DNA of 64,000 bases, taken from positions 86,270,001-86,334,000 of the forward strand of contig JAZHRO010000063.1 in assembly GCA_037157565.1 (NCBI GenBank), in the 5' to 3' direction. The notes below the pieces were generated by a model. The model had not been told where the DNA came from and did not search any database. It was given only the letters and a program-made list of their open reading frames with translations. The stretch is from Thalassia testudinum. Lineage: Eukaryota > Streptophyta > Magnoliopsida > Alismatales > Hydrocharitaceae. A program made the position numbers and the translations under genes. Within the stretch, counting starts at the first letter, position 1; each line of letters begins with the position of its first letter. This document shows, one piece after another, positions 23,037 through 33,514 of this stretch.

Positions 23037-23705
23037 AAGCTCAGACTAGCTGGAACTCAGCTTGATCCAGCTCACCACAGCTGGAACCTAGCTCACTTGA
23101 ACTAGGGTTAGCTCATCCCAGCTCCATTCAGCTAATCTCAGCTGAATGGCCGCCCAAGAGAGTTCATCTTAGCTCACCCTAGCTCAAGTCAGCTCAGATC
23201 CAGCTCAACTTAGCTGAGTCTAGCTCATCTCAGCCTCCACTAGTCCACAGGGAGCTCTAGCTAGCTCAGTTGAGTTGACAGGAGTTCACCCCAGCTCAGA
23301 TCCAGCTACATCCAGCTCCACTCAACTCCAGCCAGCTGAAGAAGAACTCATCTCAGCTCAGGAAGCTCAAGTCTAGTTCCCGGGGACTCAGCTAAGCTCA
23401 ACTCAGTTAAGCTAAGCTACCTTAGCTGCCTCAACCAGCTTGATCCTCCCCGGGAGCACCAGACCTAGCTCACCTCAGCTCATTATGGTAGAAGCTAGCT
23501 CACTTTAGCTTGGCTTAGCAGCTAGCAAAGAACTAGCAAGCTAAGGCAGCTAGAGTAGCTCCATGCCAGCCTCTTCAGCAGCAGCCAGCTCCAGTTTCAG
23601 CTCCAGACTTCTCCTCCTCAGCTCCTCCTTCCAAACCCTAGCTCCAACACCTTCTCCTCTACTCCTCCATTAGCTAAGCTAGCTTAGCTTAGCTTAGCTT
23701 AGCTT
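23037..23705. repeat. AGCT-dense tract in the solo LTR
   Basis: By eye the tetranucleotide AGCT occurs about 50 times in 670 bp, often as AGCTCA, TAGCTCA, CAGCTCA or AAGCTAAGCT. Random sequence would give two or three. Spacing is irregular, roughly 8-20 bp, and it ends in a tandem TTAGC run (23671-23704). It is not a clean tandem satellite. Confidence 0.9.
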
Positions 23706-23734
23706 TGCTCCAACTTCCTTGGCTTGTACCACCC

Positions 23735-24190
23735 CAAAAACCCACCTAACAACTCCACCCAACTAGCTCCACCAAAGCTCCACATAAGCTAACCTACTTG
23801 GCACCAACCTAGCCTACCCACCACCTCCAAAAGACACCTAAAAGTGGCTCCAAAACCACCCTAACCACCCCCTTGATGGTGCCACTTTTCCCTCCAAAAT
23901 TCCCCTTCACCTCCACCACACAATTCCCCTTAAATCCATCTCCACCATCCACCTAACCCCCCTTCTAGAAGACCCTAGGTTGGCACCAAAATGGTGGTGT
24001 CTCTCCACCACCAAAAGCCACCAACACCACCATAACCACCCCCTTTAACACCCCTTGGGTTGGTGCCAAACACCCTTGGCCATAGGATCACCAACCACCT
24101 CCATCCTTCCATCCTAGCCCTCCATTTCAAGGGGCACCTTAACCCCCCATCCTACCCTATAGAAAGACCACTACCCACTACCATTCAAAG
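23735..24190 (+). repeat. CCACC-rich low-complexity tract in the solo LTR
   Basis: ACCACC, CTCCACC and AACCACC words dominate, with very few G. A purine-rich GAGAAGAAGAAGAAG block follows at 24245. No open frame with a recognisable domain was found. Confidence 0.6.
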
Positions 24191-25067
24191 CATCCTTGGC
24201 TAACAAACTCACTCTCATATTCCACCTAGAAGCCCACGTCTAAGAGAGAAGAAGAAGAAGATTAAGGGGATATTCTGTCCCCTTGGTGCCTTCCCCTCTT
24301 CCCTTCTCTCTTGGGTCACGCCAGCCAAAGGAGAAGCCAGGCAAGGAAGATCTTTGGAGATCTTGAAGGTGGTCCACGCCACCTTGGAGGAGTTTTTGAG
24401 GGTGGTGCACGCCCACCCCTTGGAGAGAGCATTGAAGGTGGTAGCTTCCACCTTGGAGGAGCTCTCAAGGAAGGAGAAGAAGGAGGCCCTCTTTTCAAGC
24501 CAAGGAGTAGCTAGGCTTGGAGCAAGAAGAATCCCTTCTTCATTAAATTTTGCAAGAGGATTAGTGTTTCTTTATTTTCTTTTAAATTTGTTTAGTTCTA
24601 GTAGAAGCATTCCTCTACTTGTCCTTGAAAAGAACACTAATTCTAGTCAATTAAATTGCCTTCTTTTAGCTTTTTATTGCAATTGTTACTTTTGGTTCTA
24701 GCACTTGTTTCACCTCTTCTTCCTAATTACTCTAGGCCTCCACTTTCCTAGAGTGAGCTTAGGAAGAAGATATTTCTATTTTTTAAATTTTAGTTAAGAA
24801 ATTGTAGGTTTTAGTACTTTCCGTTACAATTCGCATTTTGCCCTCGTCTTTTCAAAACAAAAAAAATTGCATATTTAAAATAACAAAAAGAAAGTTGAGA
24901 TCTATTTGTAAGCAAGAGGATTAATTTTGCAACCATTTGACCTCCTTGGACAACCCTAGATACTTCCCCTATTTAGGATATAAATTTAAAAGTGAAAGCA
25001 GATTTGCGTGTTACAACAACGTTAAAAACCTGCTTTTACAAATCACGCGTACTTCGCTATCAGATAA

Positions 25068-25772
25068 CTAAGGTAAAAGAAACTTGAGTTAATTTACTAA
25101 AGCAAAATTACACACTTTTCAAGATGAAGAAAGGCGAGTCAATCAAGGAGATGTTCACGAAGTTTATGGACATCATAAACTCTTAAAGAAACCTAGATCA
25201 AGAGATCAAAAATGAATCCTTAATGAGAAAGATACTCCGATCACTCACCAGTGATTGGGAGACCAAGACCACAGCCATACACGAGTCGAAAGATCTGTCT
25301 ACCCTAAAACTAGACGATCTTATCTGAAGCCTTATGGCCTATGAAGTTCAACTTCAGCACATGAAGGAACATGAAGATGAAGGAATAAAGAAGAAAGCTA
25401 TAGCCCTTGAAGCCATTCAGGAATCCGAAGAAACTTCAAGTGGAGAAGTGGAAGATATAACACTCCTGTCCAGAAAATTTAGGAAGTTCCTCAGGATAAG
25501 AAGAACTAGAGGAAGAAGAAAGAAGAAACCAAGAACGATGTAGTCATCTGTTACAACTGCAAGAGAAAGGGATACATAAATAAGGATTGCCCACTTCTTA
25601 GGAAGGAATCAAATAAGTAGATGAAGCATGTCAGAAAAGACGGAAAGAAGAAAGCTTTTACTACAACTTTGGATGAGTCAGACTCAAGTTTAGAGGAAGA
25701 AGAAACCTTGGGAGAAGAAGCTCTTCTAGGTCTTATGGCACTAGAAGATGAGGAAAAAGAAGAAAGAAAGTG
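25068..25772 (+). pseudogene. gag: copy B gag, C-terminal part with zinc knuckle
   Basis: The gag frame resumes with FKMKKGESIKEMFTKFMD and a basic, charged stretch. The zinc knuckle (25549-25590) reads CYNCKRKGYINKDC: the CX2CX4HX4C pattern with its histidine changed to tyrosine. Copy C keeps the histidine (39701-39742). TAAs at 25184 and 25324 and a frameshift before 25520 add to the damage. After an acidic stretch ending MALEDEEKEER the frame enters the protease directly. Copy C has about 190 further codons here, so copy B lacks a spacer. Confidence 0.88.
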
Positions 25773-28732
25773 GATAATGGACAACGGCTATTCCAAGGAC
25801 ATGATCGGTGAGGAAGACCTATTCCTGTAGCTCAATCATCAGGAAGGTGGTATGGTCATGTTCGGGAACAACCACAAGGGCCGTATTATTGGTATTGGCT
25901 AAATTGGTAACTCTTCTACCTCTTTTGATAATGTGCATCTAGTTAAAGTTTTAAAACATAACCTGTTAGGTGTAAGCCAAATATGTGATAAAAGGAATAA
26001 AATTACATTCACATCAAAAGGTTTTAAAATTTGTAATAAAGAAACAAAACAAATTATTCTTAAAGGAAATAGACACAAAGACATTTACACTGTAAACTTA
26101 GACAAATACGACAGTCTTGAATGTCTAGTCGTATCTGACGAAGAAGCAACACTTTGGCATAAACGACTAGGTCATGTTCACATGGGCAACATTAGTAAAC
26201 TTGTGAGACATGAACTTGTCAAGGGTCTTCCAAAGATCAATTTCAAGAAAAGCATAGTTTGCGATTCTTGTCAACTTGGTAAGAAAACAAATAATCCATT
26301 TAAACCAAAAAGATGGTTAGCACTTCTCAACCCCTGGAGCTACTTCACTTAGACTTGTTCGGGCAAACCAAATCCGAAAACCTAAGCGGGTGTAGATATT
26401 TTTTAGTCATAATTGATGACTTCTCTAGTTTTACTTGGCTATCTTTCTTAAAAAGTAAGGACTTAGCCATAGATGCCTTTAGTAAACTAGTTAGAAGATT
26501 ACTGAATTAGAAAGGATCTGAGGTAACTAGGATCAGATGTGATCATGGTGGAGAATTTGAAAATGAATATTTTTCAAATTTTTGTGATTAATATGAAATC
26601 AAACACGAGTTTGCCTTCCTTAGGGCTGCACCTCAGAATGGTGTAGTTGAGAGGAGAAATAGGACTTTGCAAAAGTGTGCCTGCACAATGCTGTGCGAAT
26701 CAAAGCTACCTCGATATTTTTGGGTTGAGGTTGTAAACACTGCTTGCTATATCCAGAATAGAACCTTGATTAGATCAATTCTAAAGAAGACACCTTTTGA
26801 ACTCTATCATGGATGGACACCTAGAATTTCCTACTTCAACATTTTTGGATGTCGATGCTTTATACTTAACACTGAAGATAATCTTGATAAGTTCGATGTT
26901 AAAAGCTCGGAAGGGATTTTCTTAGGTTATTCAACTAGAAGTAAAGCTTATAGGGTCTTTAATAAGAAGAACTCCATTGTTGAGGAAACCATGCATGTAT
27001 CATTTGATGAAACATTAGTTCAACTTAAATCTTCTACGATTGATGATGATGAACTAGTACATGATCCATCTAACATTCCATAAGAGAATATTTCTAATGA
27101 ACTACCCAAAGATATCTCTTTTGTGAAAGATCATCCTAAAGAATTGGTAATAGGAGAATTGTCAAAAGGAGTTAAAACCAGATCTTCCCTTAACACACTA
27201 GCCTTTACAGCCTTTGTTTCTCAAAAATGTTAAGGAAGCCTTCTCGGACAACTGTTGGATTACTGCTATGGAAGATGAGCTAAATCAATTTAAGAAAAAT
27301 CAAGTATGGGAACTTGTTTCAAATCCTGAATCACAAACCATTATAGGAACCAAGTGGGTTTTTAGGAACAAACTTGATGAATCAGGAAATGTAGTTAGAA
27401 ATAAAGCTAGACTTGTGGCTCAAGGATACAATCAAGAAGAAGGAATAGATTTTGATGAAACATATGCACTTGTTGCTCGACCAGAATCTATTGGAATGTT
27501 GCTAGCTTTTGCAGCCCATATGAAATTCAAACTCTTCCAAATGGATGTCAAAAGAGCCTTTCTAAATGGATTCATCAAGGAGGAAGTCTTTGTTAAACAA
27601 CCTCCAGGTTTTGAAGATCCGAATCATCCAGAACACGTATACAAATTAAACAAAGCACTATATGGCTTAAAATAAGCTCTACGAGCTTGGTATGATAGAT
27701 TAAAATCATATTTATTTGACAATGAATTTAAAATTGGTCAAATAGGTCCAACCTTATTTATCAGAAGAAAAGAAAATGATCTTTTAATAATTCTAATATA
27801 TGTAGATGATATCATTTCAATGCTACTAATGATCTACTTTGCCAAGACTTTGCATAGGTAATGCATGATCAATTTGAGATGATCATGATGGGAGAACTCA
27901 AGTTCTTCCTAGGTCTTCAGATTGATCAGCTATCCTCTAGAATCTTCACATCTCAGACAAAATACATAGCAGAGATACAGAAGAAATTCTAGATGGATAA
28001 AGTCAAAGGTAAAGAAACACCAATGGCAACATCTGCTCAGTTGAAAACTGATGACACAGGTAAATCAGTTGATCAAAAACTATACAGAAGCATGATAAGA
28101 TCTCTATTATATTTAATTGCAAGTAGATTTGACATTCTATTTTGTACTTGTTTGTGTGCTCGCTTTCAAGTAAACCCTAAAGAAACACATCAACATGCTG
28201 TTAAAAGAATACTTAGATATTTAAACAACACACAAGACTTAGGACTTTTTTATCTGAAATTAGCACATTGGAATTATATCCCTTTTATGATGTTAACTAT
28301 GTGGGTAGCTTTACAGACCGAAAGAGTACTAGCAGAACATGTCAATTTCTCAGAAATTCCCTAGTCTCTTGGTTCTCTAGAAAACAAAATACTGTATCAC
28401 TATCCACAATTGAAGCAGAATATGTAGCCGCATCTTTAGCTTGTTCACAACTATTGTTGATGAAAAAAATATTACAAGACTTTGGCTTATCTTATAAGAA
28501 TAAAAATATTTTGTGTGACACCACAAGTGCTATTAACCTAACCAAGAATCCAGTACAACACTCTAGGACCAAACATATAGATGTTAGACACCACTTTCTT
28601 AGAGATTACATCTTAAAAGGGGATATCAATTTAGAATTTGTTAACATAGAAAATCAACTAGCTGATATATTCACCAAACCATTACCAAAAGAAAGGTTTA
28701 ATCAAATTTGTCATTCACTAGGTTTATCTTGA
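25773..28732 (+). pseudogene. pol: copy B pol: protease, integrase, reverse transcriptase, RNase H (broken)
   Basis: The protease active-site region reads WIMDNGYSKDM (about 25774). The zinc-binding module has WHKRLGH and CDSC. The integrase core shows LHLDLF, IIDDFSSFTW and GGEFEN. The reverse transcriptase ORF at 27214-27675 shows EEGIDFDETYALVARPE, LFQMDVKRAFLNGF and LKQA-like with CAA changed to TAA at its end. YVDDII near 27800 is followed at once by a small deletion. RNase H (27993-28732) ends with ENQLADIFTKPLPKERF. Breaks include a TAG at 25828-25830, TAA at 25901-25903, frameshifts near 26315 and 26590, TAA at 27081 and a frameshift near 28265. It is the best-preserved copia pol in the window, yet not functional. 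Confidence 0.93.
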
Positions 28733-28777
28733 TTAAAAGAGTTTAATTAATTGCTTAATAAATGCATCTTTTACTGT

Positions 28778-29029
28778 TTTGATCAATCAATCTTTGATCG
28801 ATCAAATATTCCTATTCGATCAACCAAAAGTTGATTTTTCTCTCCACAACTTTGACTTTTAATCGATCAATCAAAAATTTTGATCGATCAATCCGTTTGG
28901 GCAGCACTTTTTCCCTCCAAACATTCAAACTCTGATCGACCGATTAACTCTTTTGATCAATTACTTCTCGTTTTGATCGACCAAAAACTCATTTTGATTG
29001 ACCAGAAACTAGTTTTGATTCAACCAAAA
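28778..29029. repeat. TTGATCGACCAA-type array between pol and ORF3 (copy B)
   Basis: About twelve degenerate units: TTTGATCAATCAA, TTTGATCGATCAAA (perfect palindrome), ATCGATCAATCAAAA, TTTTGATCGATCAAT, TGATCGACCGATTAA, TTTTGATCGACCAAAA and others. Further units lie at 29420-29450 and 29640-29720, just before the ORF3 start. Confidence 0.85.
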
Positions 29030-29158
29030 CTAGCGGATTCGCTTTTCAAAGATTACGATCTTTTTCCTCGTTTCACGTTCGCAATCAACTTTTACCAATT
29101 CTAACCTATGTGAATAGTTGCCTTAAGTGCATTTACCTATTTTTCTAATCACAATCTC

Positions 29159-29165
29159 TATAAAA
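29159..29165 (+). promoter_or_regulatory. Candidate internal TATA box upstream of ORF3 (copy B)
   Basis: ATCTCTATAAAACACTTC, about 130 bp after the array and 574 bp before the ORF3 ATG (29739). It is conserved in copies A and C. Whether a transcript starts here is not shown by the sequence. Confidence 0.45.
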
Positions 29166-29738
29166 CACTTCATTTTTTACCCCAAACACCTAATTTTTAC
29201 TCTACAAACTCATTTGGTCCCCACTCCACCAAAAGGCACCCGACCCCACTCCTCTCCTTTGGCCGTGTGATCGACCAACGACTGCCACCTCCAACCACCT
29301 TGTGCACAAGCCTCCTCCGTGCGTGGATCACCGTGCTCCGATTCTCATGAGTGCATGCTTACTTGTCGCCTCCTCGCACGTCCATGCTCATGTGACTTCG
29401 ACATCCTTGCACGCTCTCCATCTGGCCTCCTTTTGATCAACCAACTTTGGTTCGATCTCGGTACATTCTAAACCTTGAATACATCCATTTCTTTGGATTT
29501 TTCTTGTGTTTACAATGTGATTTGACTTAGTCTTACATGATTGATCTTATTTGTGTATTTTTCTTGAGTAATTATGTAGGATAAGTGAGTTTATCATCTG
29601 ATCAAACGTTCTTTTTTTTCAATCTGAGGTCTTTTGGTTGACCAAACTCCTTGGTTGATCGACCAAATGTCCGATTCCTTTTGGTTGACCAGCCACCTTT
29701 GTTGATCAACCAACCATGATTTTTTTGCTCTTTAACAT

Positions 29739-31191
29739 ATGGCACTCAAACTTGCACGTGACTCTTCTAGTCATCGTGATGACACTTTTGATCATTTTTT
29801 CAATACTAAGGCCGCTCGCGACCATTTTTCAATGGTTGCAAAATTCTTACTGCATGTCGGTAGACCTGTTGACTTCACTTATTTTGAGTCTATTTTCCCT
29901 AGTATCCATGAAAAATTTGCATACCATCAAATTTTGCGACTGTTTGAGTGGAACTTTTTTGCGGGTTCCAAGCATAGCTGCAATCCCATTGTTGATCCCA
30001 TGGCCTGCCACCTATTTTATGCCAATCTCAAAGATATAGGTGAAGGTGCCAACATCGAGTTGACCTCAAACATCTACGGGATAGAAGTTATTATCAATGC
30101 AGACGTTTTGACAAAGATTCTTGGCTGTCATTCTGTTGGACCTACTTTTCTTGAGTTGCATCAGTAGACTCAGTCCGAACAATCAGGGAGACCCTACTCA
30201 CTCCCTTTCATTTTGACTTGTGTCATCCTACCAAATCACCCTACTTTCAACGTTTGCCTCATTTTCTAAATCATGTCTTTTTGTGGAATTTTATGTCCAA
30301 GTCCACATCGTTTGAGAACTTCCCTAGCATTATGCTGATCAACCTCTATGCTTTTATGGAGAACAAACGGTTCAATTGGAACCATTTGGTTCTTTACCTC
30401 ATGAGTAAGCCACCCAACAACTCCTAGTTTGAAACACTTCTCTTTTATATCATTCTCCACTTTAGTGTGCCCATGGACATTAGTCATAAACATTTTATCA
30501 CTCATGTGTCTATCTTCGATAAACTCACTTATGAGAAGATGGAGCAAGCACAAGGAGCCCTTGGTGAAGAAGCAGCACAGGAGCAGCAATAGTAGTAGGA
30601 GCAGGCAGTAGTGCCTCCTCTGTTCCCACCTTATAAGCACTTCATTGTGACATGTCCACCTCTAGTGCGACCATCTCCATCTTTCTATGGCCAAGACTGG
30701 AGTCTCTTGGATAGACAACTCTCAGGCAAGGACTTTGTCACTATTCAGGATGTGATCAGTGGTATATCTTTGATGATGCATTGGCAGTGGGAGACTGACA
30801 TGGTTATGATGAGGCACGAGCATCAGGTGTCAAGCTACCTGAATGCTCAGAGTCAGTTCTTGGACAGACTTGGAGAGTCCATTCATAGCATTTAGCAGCA
30901 GCTTCACCAACCTCCTTGACCTTGTCATTCGACTACCATGCCTTCAGCACCTCCTCCTCCTCCTCCCATATCATCAACATCACCAGCAGCACCATCACCG
31001 TCAGCAGGACCAGGTGACCAACAGATTACTCCTCGTAGGATGTCTAGGCTGTCGACACCACGTTCATTAGCTCAGCAATGCCTTTGTCTTAGTTAGCCTG
31101 CATCTTTTGAGAGATTAGATTCACTAGACCTCAAGTTGGACACTGATCTTCAGAGCACTATGGATGCCTTCATGGCATCATTAGATGATTA
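29739..31191 (+). pseudogene. Third ORF of the SIRE-like element, copy B
   Basis: The first 142 codons are open (29739-30167): SSSHRDDTFDHF, HVGRPVDFTYFESIFPSIHEKFAYHQ, LFEWNFFAGS, then FYANLKDIGEGANIELTSN, YGIEV and ILGCHSVGPTFLELHQ before a CAG-like TAG. Later parts in other frames include RFNWNHLVLYL, an EQ-rich stretch, PPLVRPSPSFYGQDW, MVMMRHEHQV with FLDRLGES, a proline/serine tail with PPPPP, and an end LDTDLQSTMDAFMASLDD before TAG at 31189. It lies where SIRE elements carry an env-like gene, but no signal peptide or transmembrane helix is evident. The FYANLK...YGIEV...ILG block recalls the 'putative plant transposon protein' domain. Role unknown. Confidence 0.85.
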
Positions 31192-31489
31192 GATGTTATA
31201 TTTGTTTCTATCTCTATCTTGGCATGTATAACTTAAATTTTCTTAGAACATTTATATTCTATGCACTACTTATCTAGACTCTTTATTTATGCATGAAGAC
31301 TATCACTCTCAGTTGCGTTTCGCTTTAGCTCTCTTATATTGCATGATATTTATGATGCTTGAATTACATGTTTAAGGGGGAGTTAAATGTAAAATCACAA
31401 GCAGCATGTCTTACTTTTTGCTGAAACAAAAGGGGGGAGAATTTTACAAAACTATTTTCAAATTTCATAATTATAATTTTATTCTCATC

Positions 31490-31503
31490 AAAAAGGGGGA
31501 GAA
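31490..31503 (+). other. Polypurine tract of copy B
   Basis: AAAAAGGGGGAGAA stands directly before the 3' LTR start TGTAAGC. A second purine run (AAAAGGGGGGAGAA, about 31429-31442) lies 60 bp upstream. The tract would prime plus-strand DNA synthesis. Confidence 0.9.
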
Positions 31504-32462
31504 TGTAAGCACCTCTATTTTGATACACCAAAATTATGTTTATTGCTAGACTAACATTTCAGGACTATCTCGGATTAAAGCATCAAAGCATCCTTCAAGT
31601 CAAGAGAAGATAGTTGCTTATGTATCTTTTTATCTTTATTTGAGTCTAGGACGTTATTGTAAGGAACCTCAAATAAAACTCAAATACGGATTTTTCATGT
31701 ATCTTTTTGAAACCATTCTTTTTAGGGTTATTGATCAACCAAATCATCTTGATTGACCAACCAAGTTAATTGACCGATCAAATTAGCCTATTTTAGGAAG
31801 TTGAGAAAAATCCTTTTGATCGACCAACCAAGTTAATTGACCTATCAATTAGTGATCGACCAACCACCTTAATTGATTGTCAAATTTAATTTTCTATTTA
31901 GGAAAAACTTTTAGTATAAATAGAGGCCATACGTAGCCCATTCTTTCATAACTTTCAAATAGAAATACCATTCAAAGATAGAGCTTCTCGTGCTTATTTC
32001 CAAAGGCTTTCATGTTTTGTTCTTCACGTTCTTCAAAAGCGTGATGCCTCGAACCTCTACGGAAAAATTGATTTGATCCTTTATTGAGGTTCCATAGAAG
32101 TTATTCTTGTTATTCTATTTTGTTGTTTTGATTTATGGATTCCAAGTTCGTTTGGAAGATCCATGGTTGTTTTTGCTTCTCTTCAAGACAAAATGGGAAG
32201 TGATTGTAAGAGGTTGTGCCACCCTCGTTCAAGTGGTACAGTTTAGTAGATTGGCTAGCATTGCCTAGTTGAAAAATCCCTAAGTTGGGAGGTTTAGGTG
32301 GTAGTTTTTACTCGAATTAGGTTTCCACTATAAATTAGGTGTACTCTGTGCATGAATCTTTGGTGCTTTATTTTTTAATCTATGCATATATTTTAAAGCA
32401 ATACTATTCACCCCTCCCCTTTGGTATTTATTTTCGATCCACAAGATATTCTACCACTCACA
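31504..32462 (+). repeat. 3' LTR of copy B
   Basis: 959 bp, TGTAAGCACCTCT...CACTCACA, followed by the TSD AAGAG. The array at 31727-31876 is shorter than in the 5' LTR; TATAAATAG is at 31915-31923. The differences from the 5' LTR are mostly C/T and A/G. Confidence 0.95.
31727..31876. repeat. TTGATCGACCAA-type array in the copy B 3' LTR
   Basis: Six or seven units, including TTGATCGACCAACC near 31817 and TTGATTGACCAACC near 31749. It ends about 38 bp before the TATA box. Confidence 0.85.
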
Positions 32463-32467
32463 AAGAG

Positions 32468-33195
32468 AAGCAATAACAATGGATTTCTCCCAACATCTTG
32501 GGATCTGTTAATCAAAAATAATAATATATAAGAATAATATGAACCTATGGAACCTCAATAAAAGTCAAACTAGAATTTCAATGGAGGTTTGAATCGTCGT
32601 GCTTTGGAAGGTGTGAAAACAGGAGTGAAGAAGCACTTGGAGAGTAAGCACGGAAAGCCCTTTACTTTGAATGGATTTTCTACTTTTTGTTGTGTTGAAA
32701 AAGGGTGAGTACGACCCTTTTTATACTATTAAATCGACCTGAAAAGGAAATCAAATTGGTCGGTCAATTAAGGTAGATTGGTCAATCAAAATGATGTTTG
32801 GTCGATCAATCTAGTTATTTGATTGATTAATTATTGGTTGATTAATTAACCTAAATGGTCGATCAAAAGTGTATTAATCAACTTCCTAAAATAGGTTGAT
32901 TTATCGATTAATTAATATGGTTGGTGAATTAATTAATTTAGTTGGCTGATCAATAACCCTAAAAGTTATTTTTAATGAGAATAGCGAAAATCCATTTGAC
33001 ACTAATTTTGAGGTTCCTTACAAAAAATAATATTCTAGACTCAATAAAGATGAAAGGAACATTGAGATACAAATCAGCATTCTTCTAGCTTTGATCCATG
33101 AGAGAAGCTTTGATCCATGATAGAGTCCTAAAATATTAGTCTCACAGATAGCATAATTTTGGTGCATCAAAATAGAGGCAACAGAGGTACTTACA
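32468..33195 (-). repeat. copy C 3' LTR, proximal part
   Basis: In reverse it starts TGTAAGTACCTCTG at 33195 and carries the array at 32751-32952 and TATAAAAAG (reverse of 32718-32725). It stops at 32468 where copy B is inserted (TSD AAGAG). Confidence 0.9.
32751..32952. repeat. TTGATCGACCAA-type array in the copy C LTR
   Basis: Eight or more units as seen on the + strand (TTGGTCGGTCAA, TTGGTCAATCAAA, TTTGGTCGATCAA, TTTGATTGATTAA, TGGTCGATCAAAA and others), directly upstream of the reverse TATA box. Confidence 0.85.
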
Positions 33196-33206
33196 TTCTC
33201 CTTTTT
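33196..33206 (-). other. Polypurine tract of copy C
   Basis: The reverse complement reads AAAAAGGAGAA directly before the LTR start TGTAAGTACC, matching copy B's AAAAAGGGGGAGAA. Confidence 0.8.
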
Positions 33207-33514
33207 GATGACAATAGAACTATAATTATGTTAAAGAGTTATGCATAATATCTCTCCCTTTTTGTTTCAGCAAAAAGTAAAACATGCAGCTATTAACTTA
33301 AACATCTCCCCCTTAAACATGTAATTAAAGCAGTAATAATTCTAACATCCAATTTAAAGATAGAAATATTTGGCTAAGAGATATAACCATGCATATAACT
33401 ATAAGGCAAAATTGAGTCCAGATAAACATAGCAAGGATAAAAATAGTCTACAAGAAATATAGAGTACTACAATACATAAAGCTAATCAAAGCAGAAACTA
33501 AGCTAAAGCTACTT

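Larger units (their letters stand above)
22816..25062 (+). mobile_element. Gypsy-type solo LTR inserted in copy B gag
   Basis: It begins TGATAAACACCAATTTATCA, a perfect terminal stem-loop, and ends CTTCGCTATCA. It has a perfect 5-bp TSD GATAA (22811-22815 and 25063-25067). Copy B gag continues directly after it, as shown by the match to copy C gag (GAGTTAATTTAC... in both). It is 2247 bp with no primer-binding site and no coding domain. Inside are an AGCT-dense tract, a CCACC-rich tract and an Athila-like R region. Similar starts in E, F and H point to an Athila/Tat relative. Confidence 0.92.
21423..32462 (+). mobile_element. Full-length Ty1/copia element, copy B (SIRE/Maximus-like)
   Basis: It has two LTRs (21423-22446 and 31504-32462), both starting TGTAAGCACCTCT and ending CTCACA. 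The TSD is AAGAG on both sides (21418-21422 and 32463-32467). The primer-binding site is TGGTATCAGAGC, and AAAAAGGGGGAGAA stands directly before the 3' LTR. Inside are gag (split by a solo LTR), pol and the third ORF. It is inserted in the 3' LTR of copy C, in opposite orientation. The LTRs differ at several percent of positions by eye, mostly transitions, so the insertion is not recent. Confidence 0.97.

Noticed and set aside
24215..24701. Open frames on both strands in the solo LTR
   Set aside because: Low-complexity purine and CCTT-type sequence; no domain; the LTR border and TSD explain the segment.
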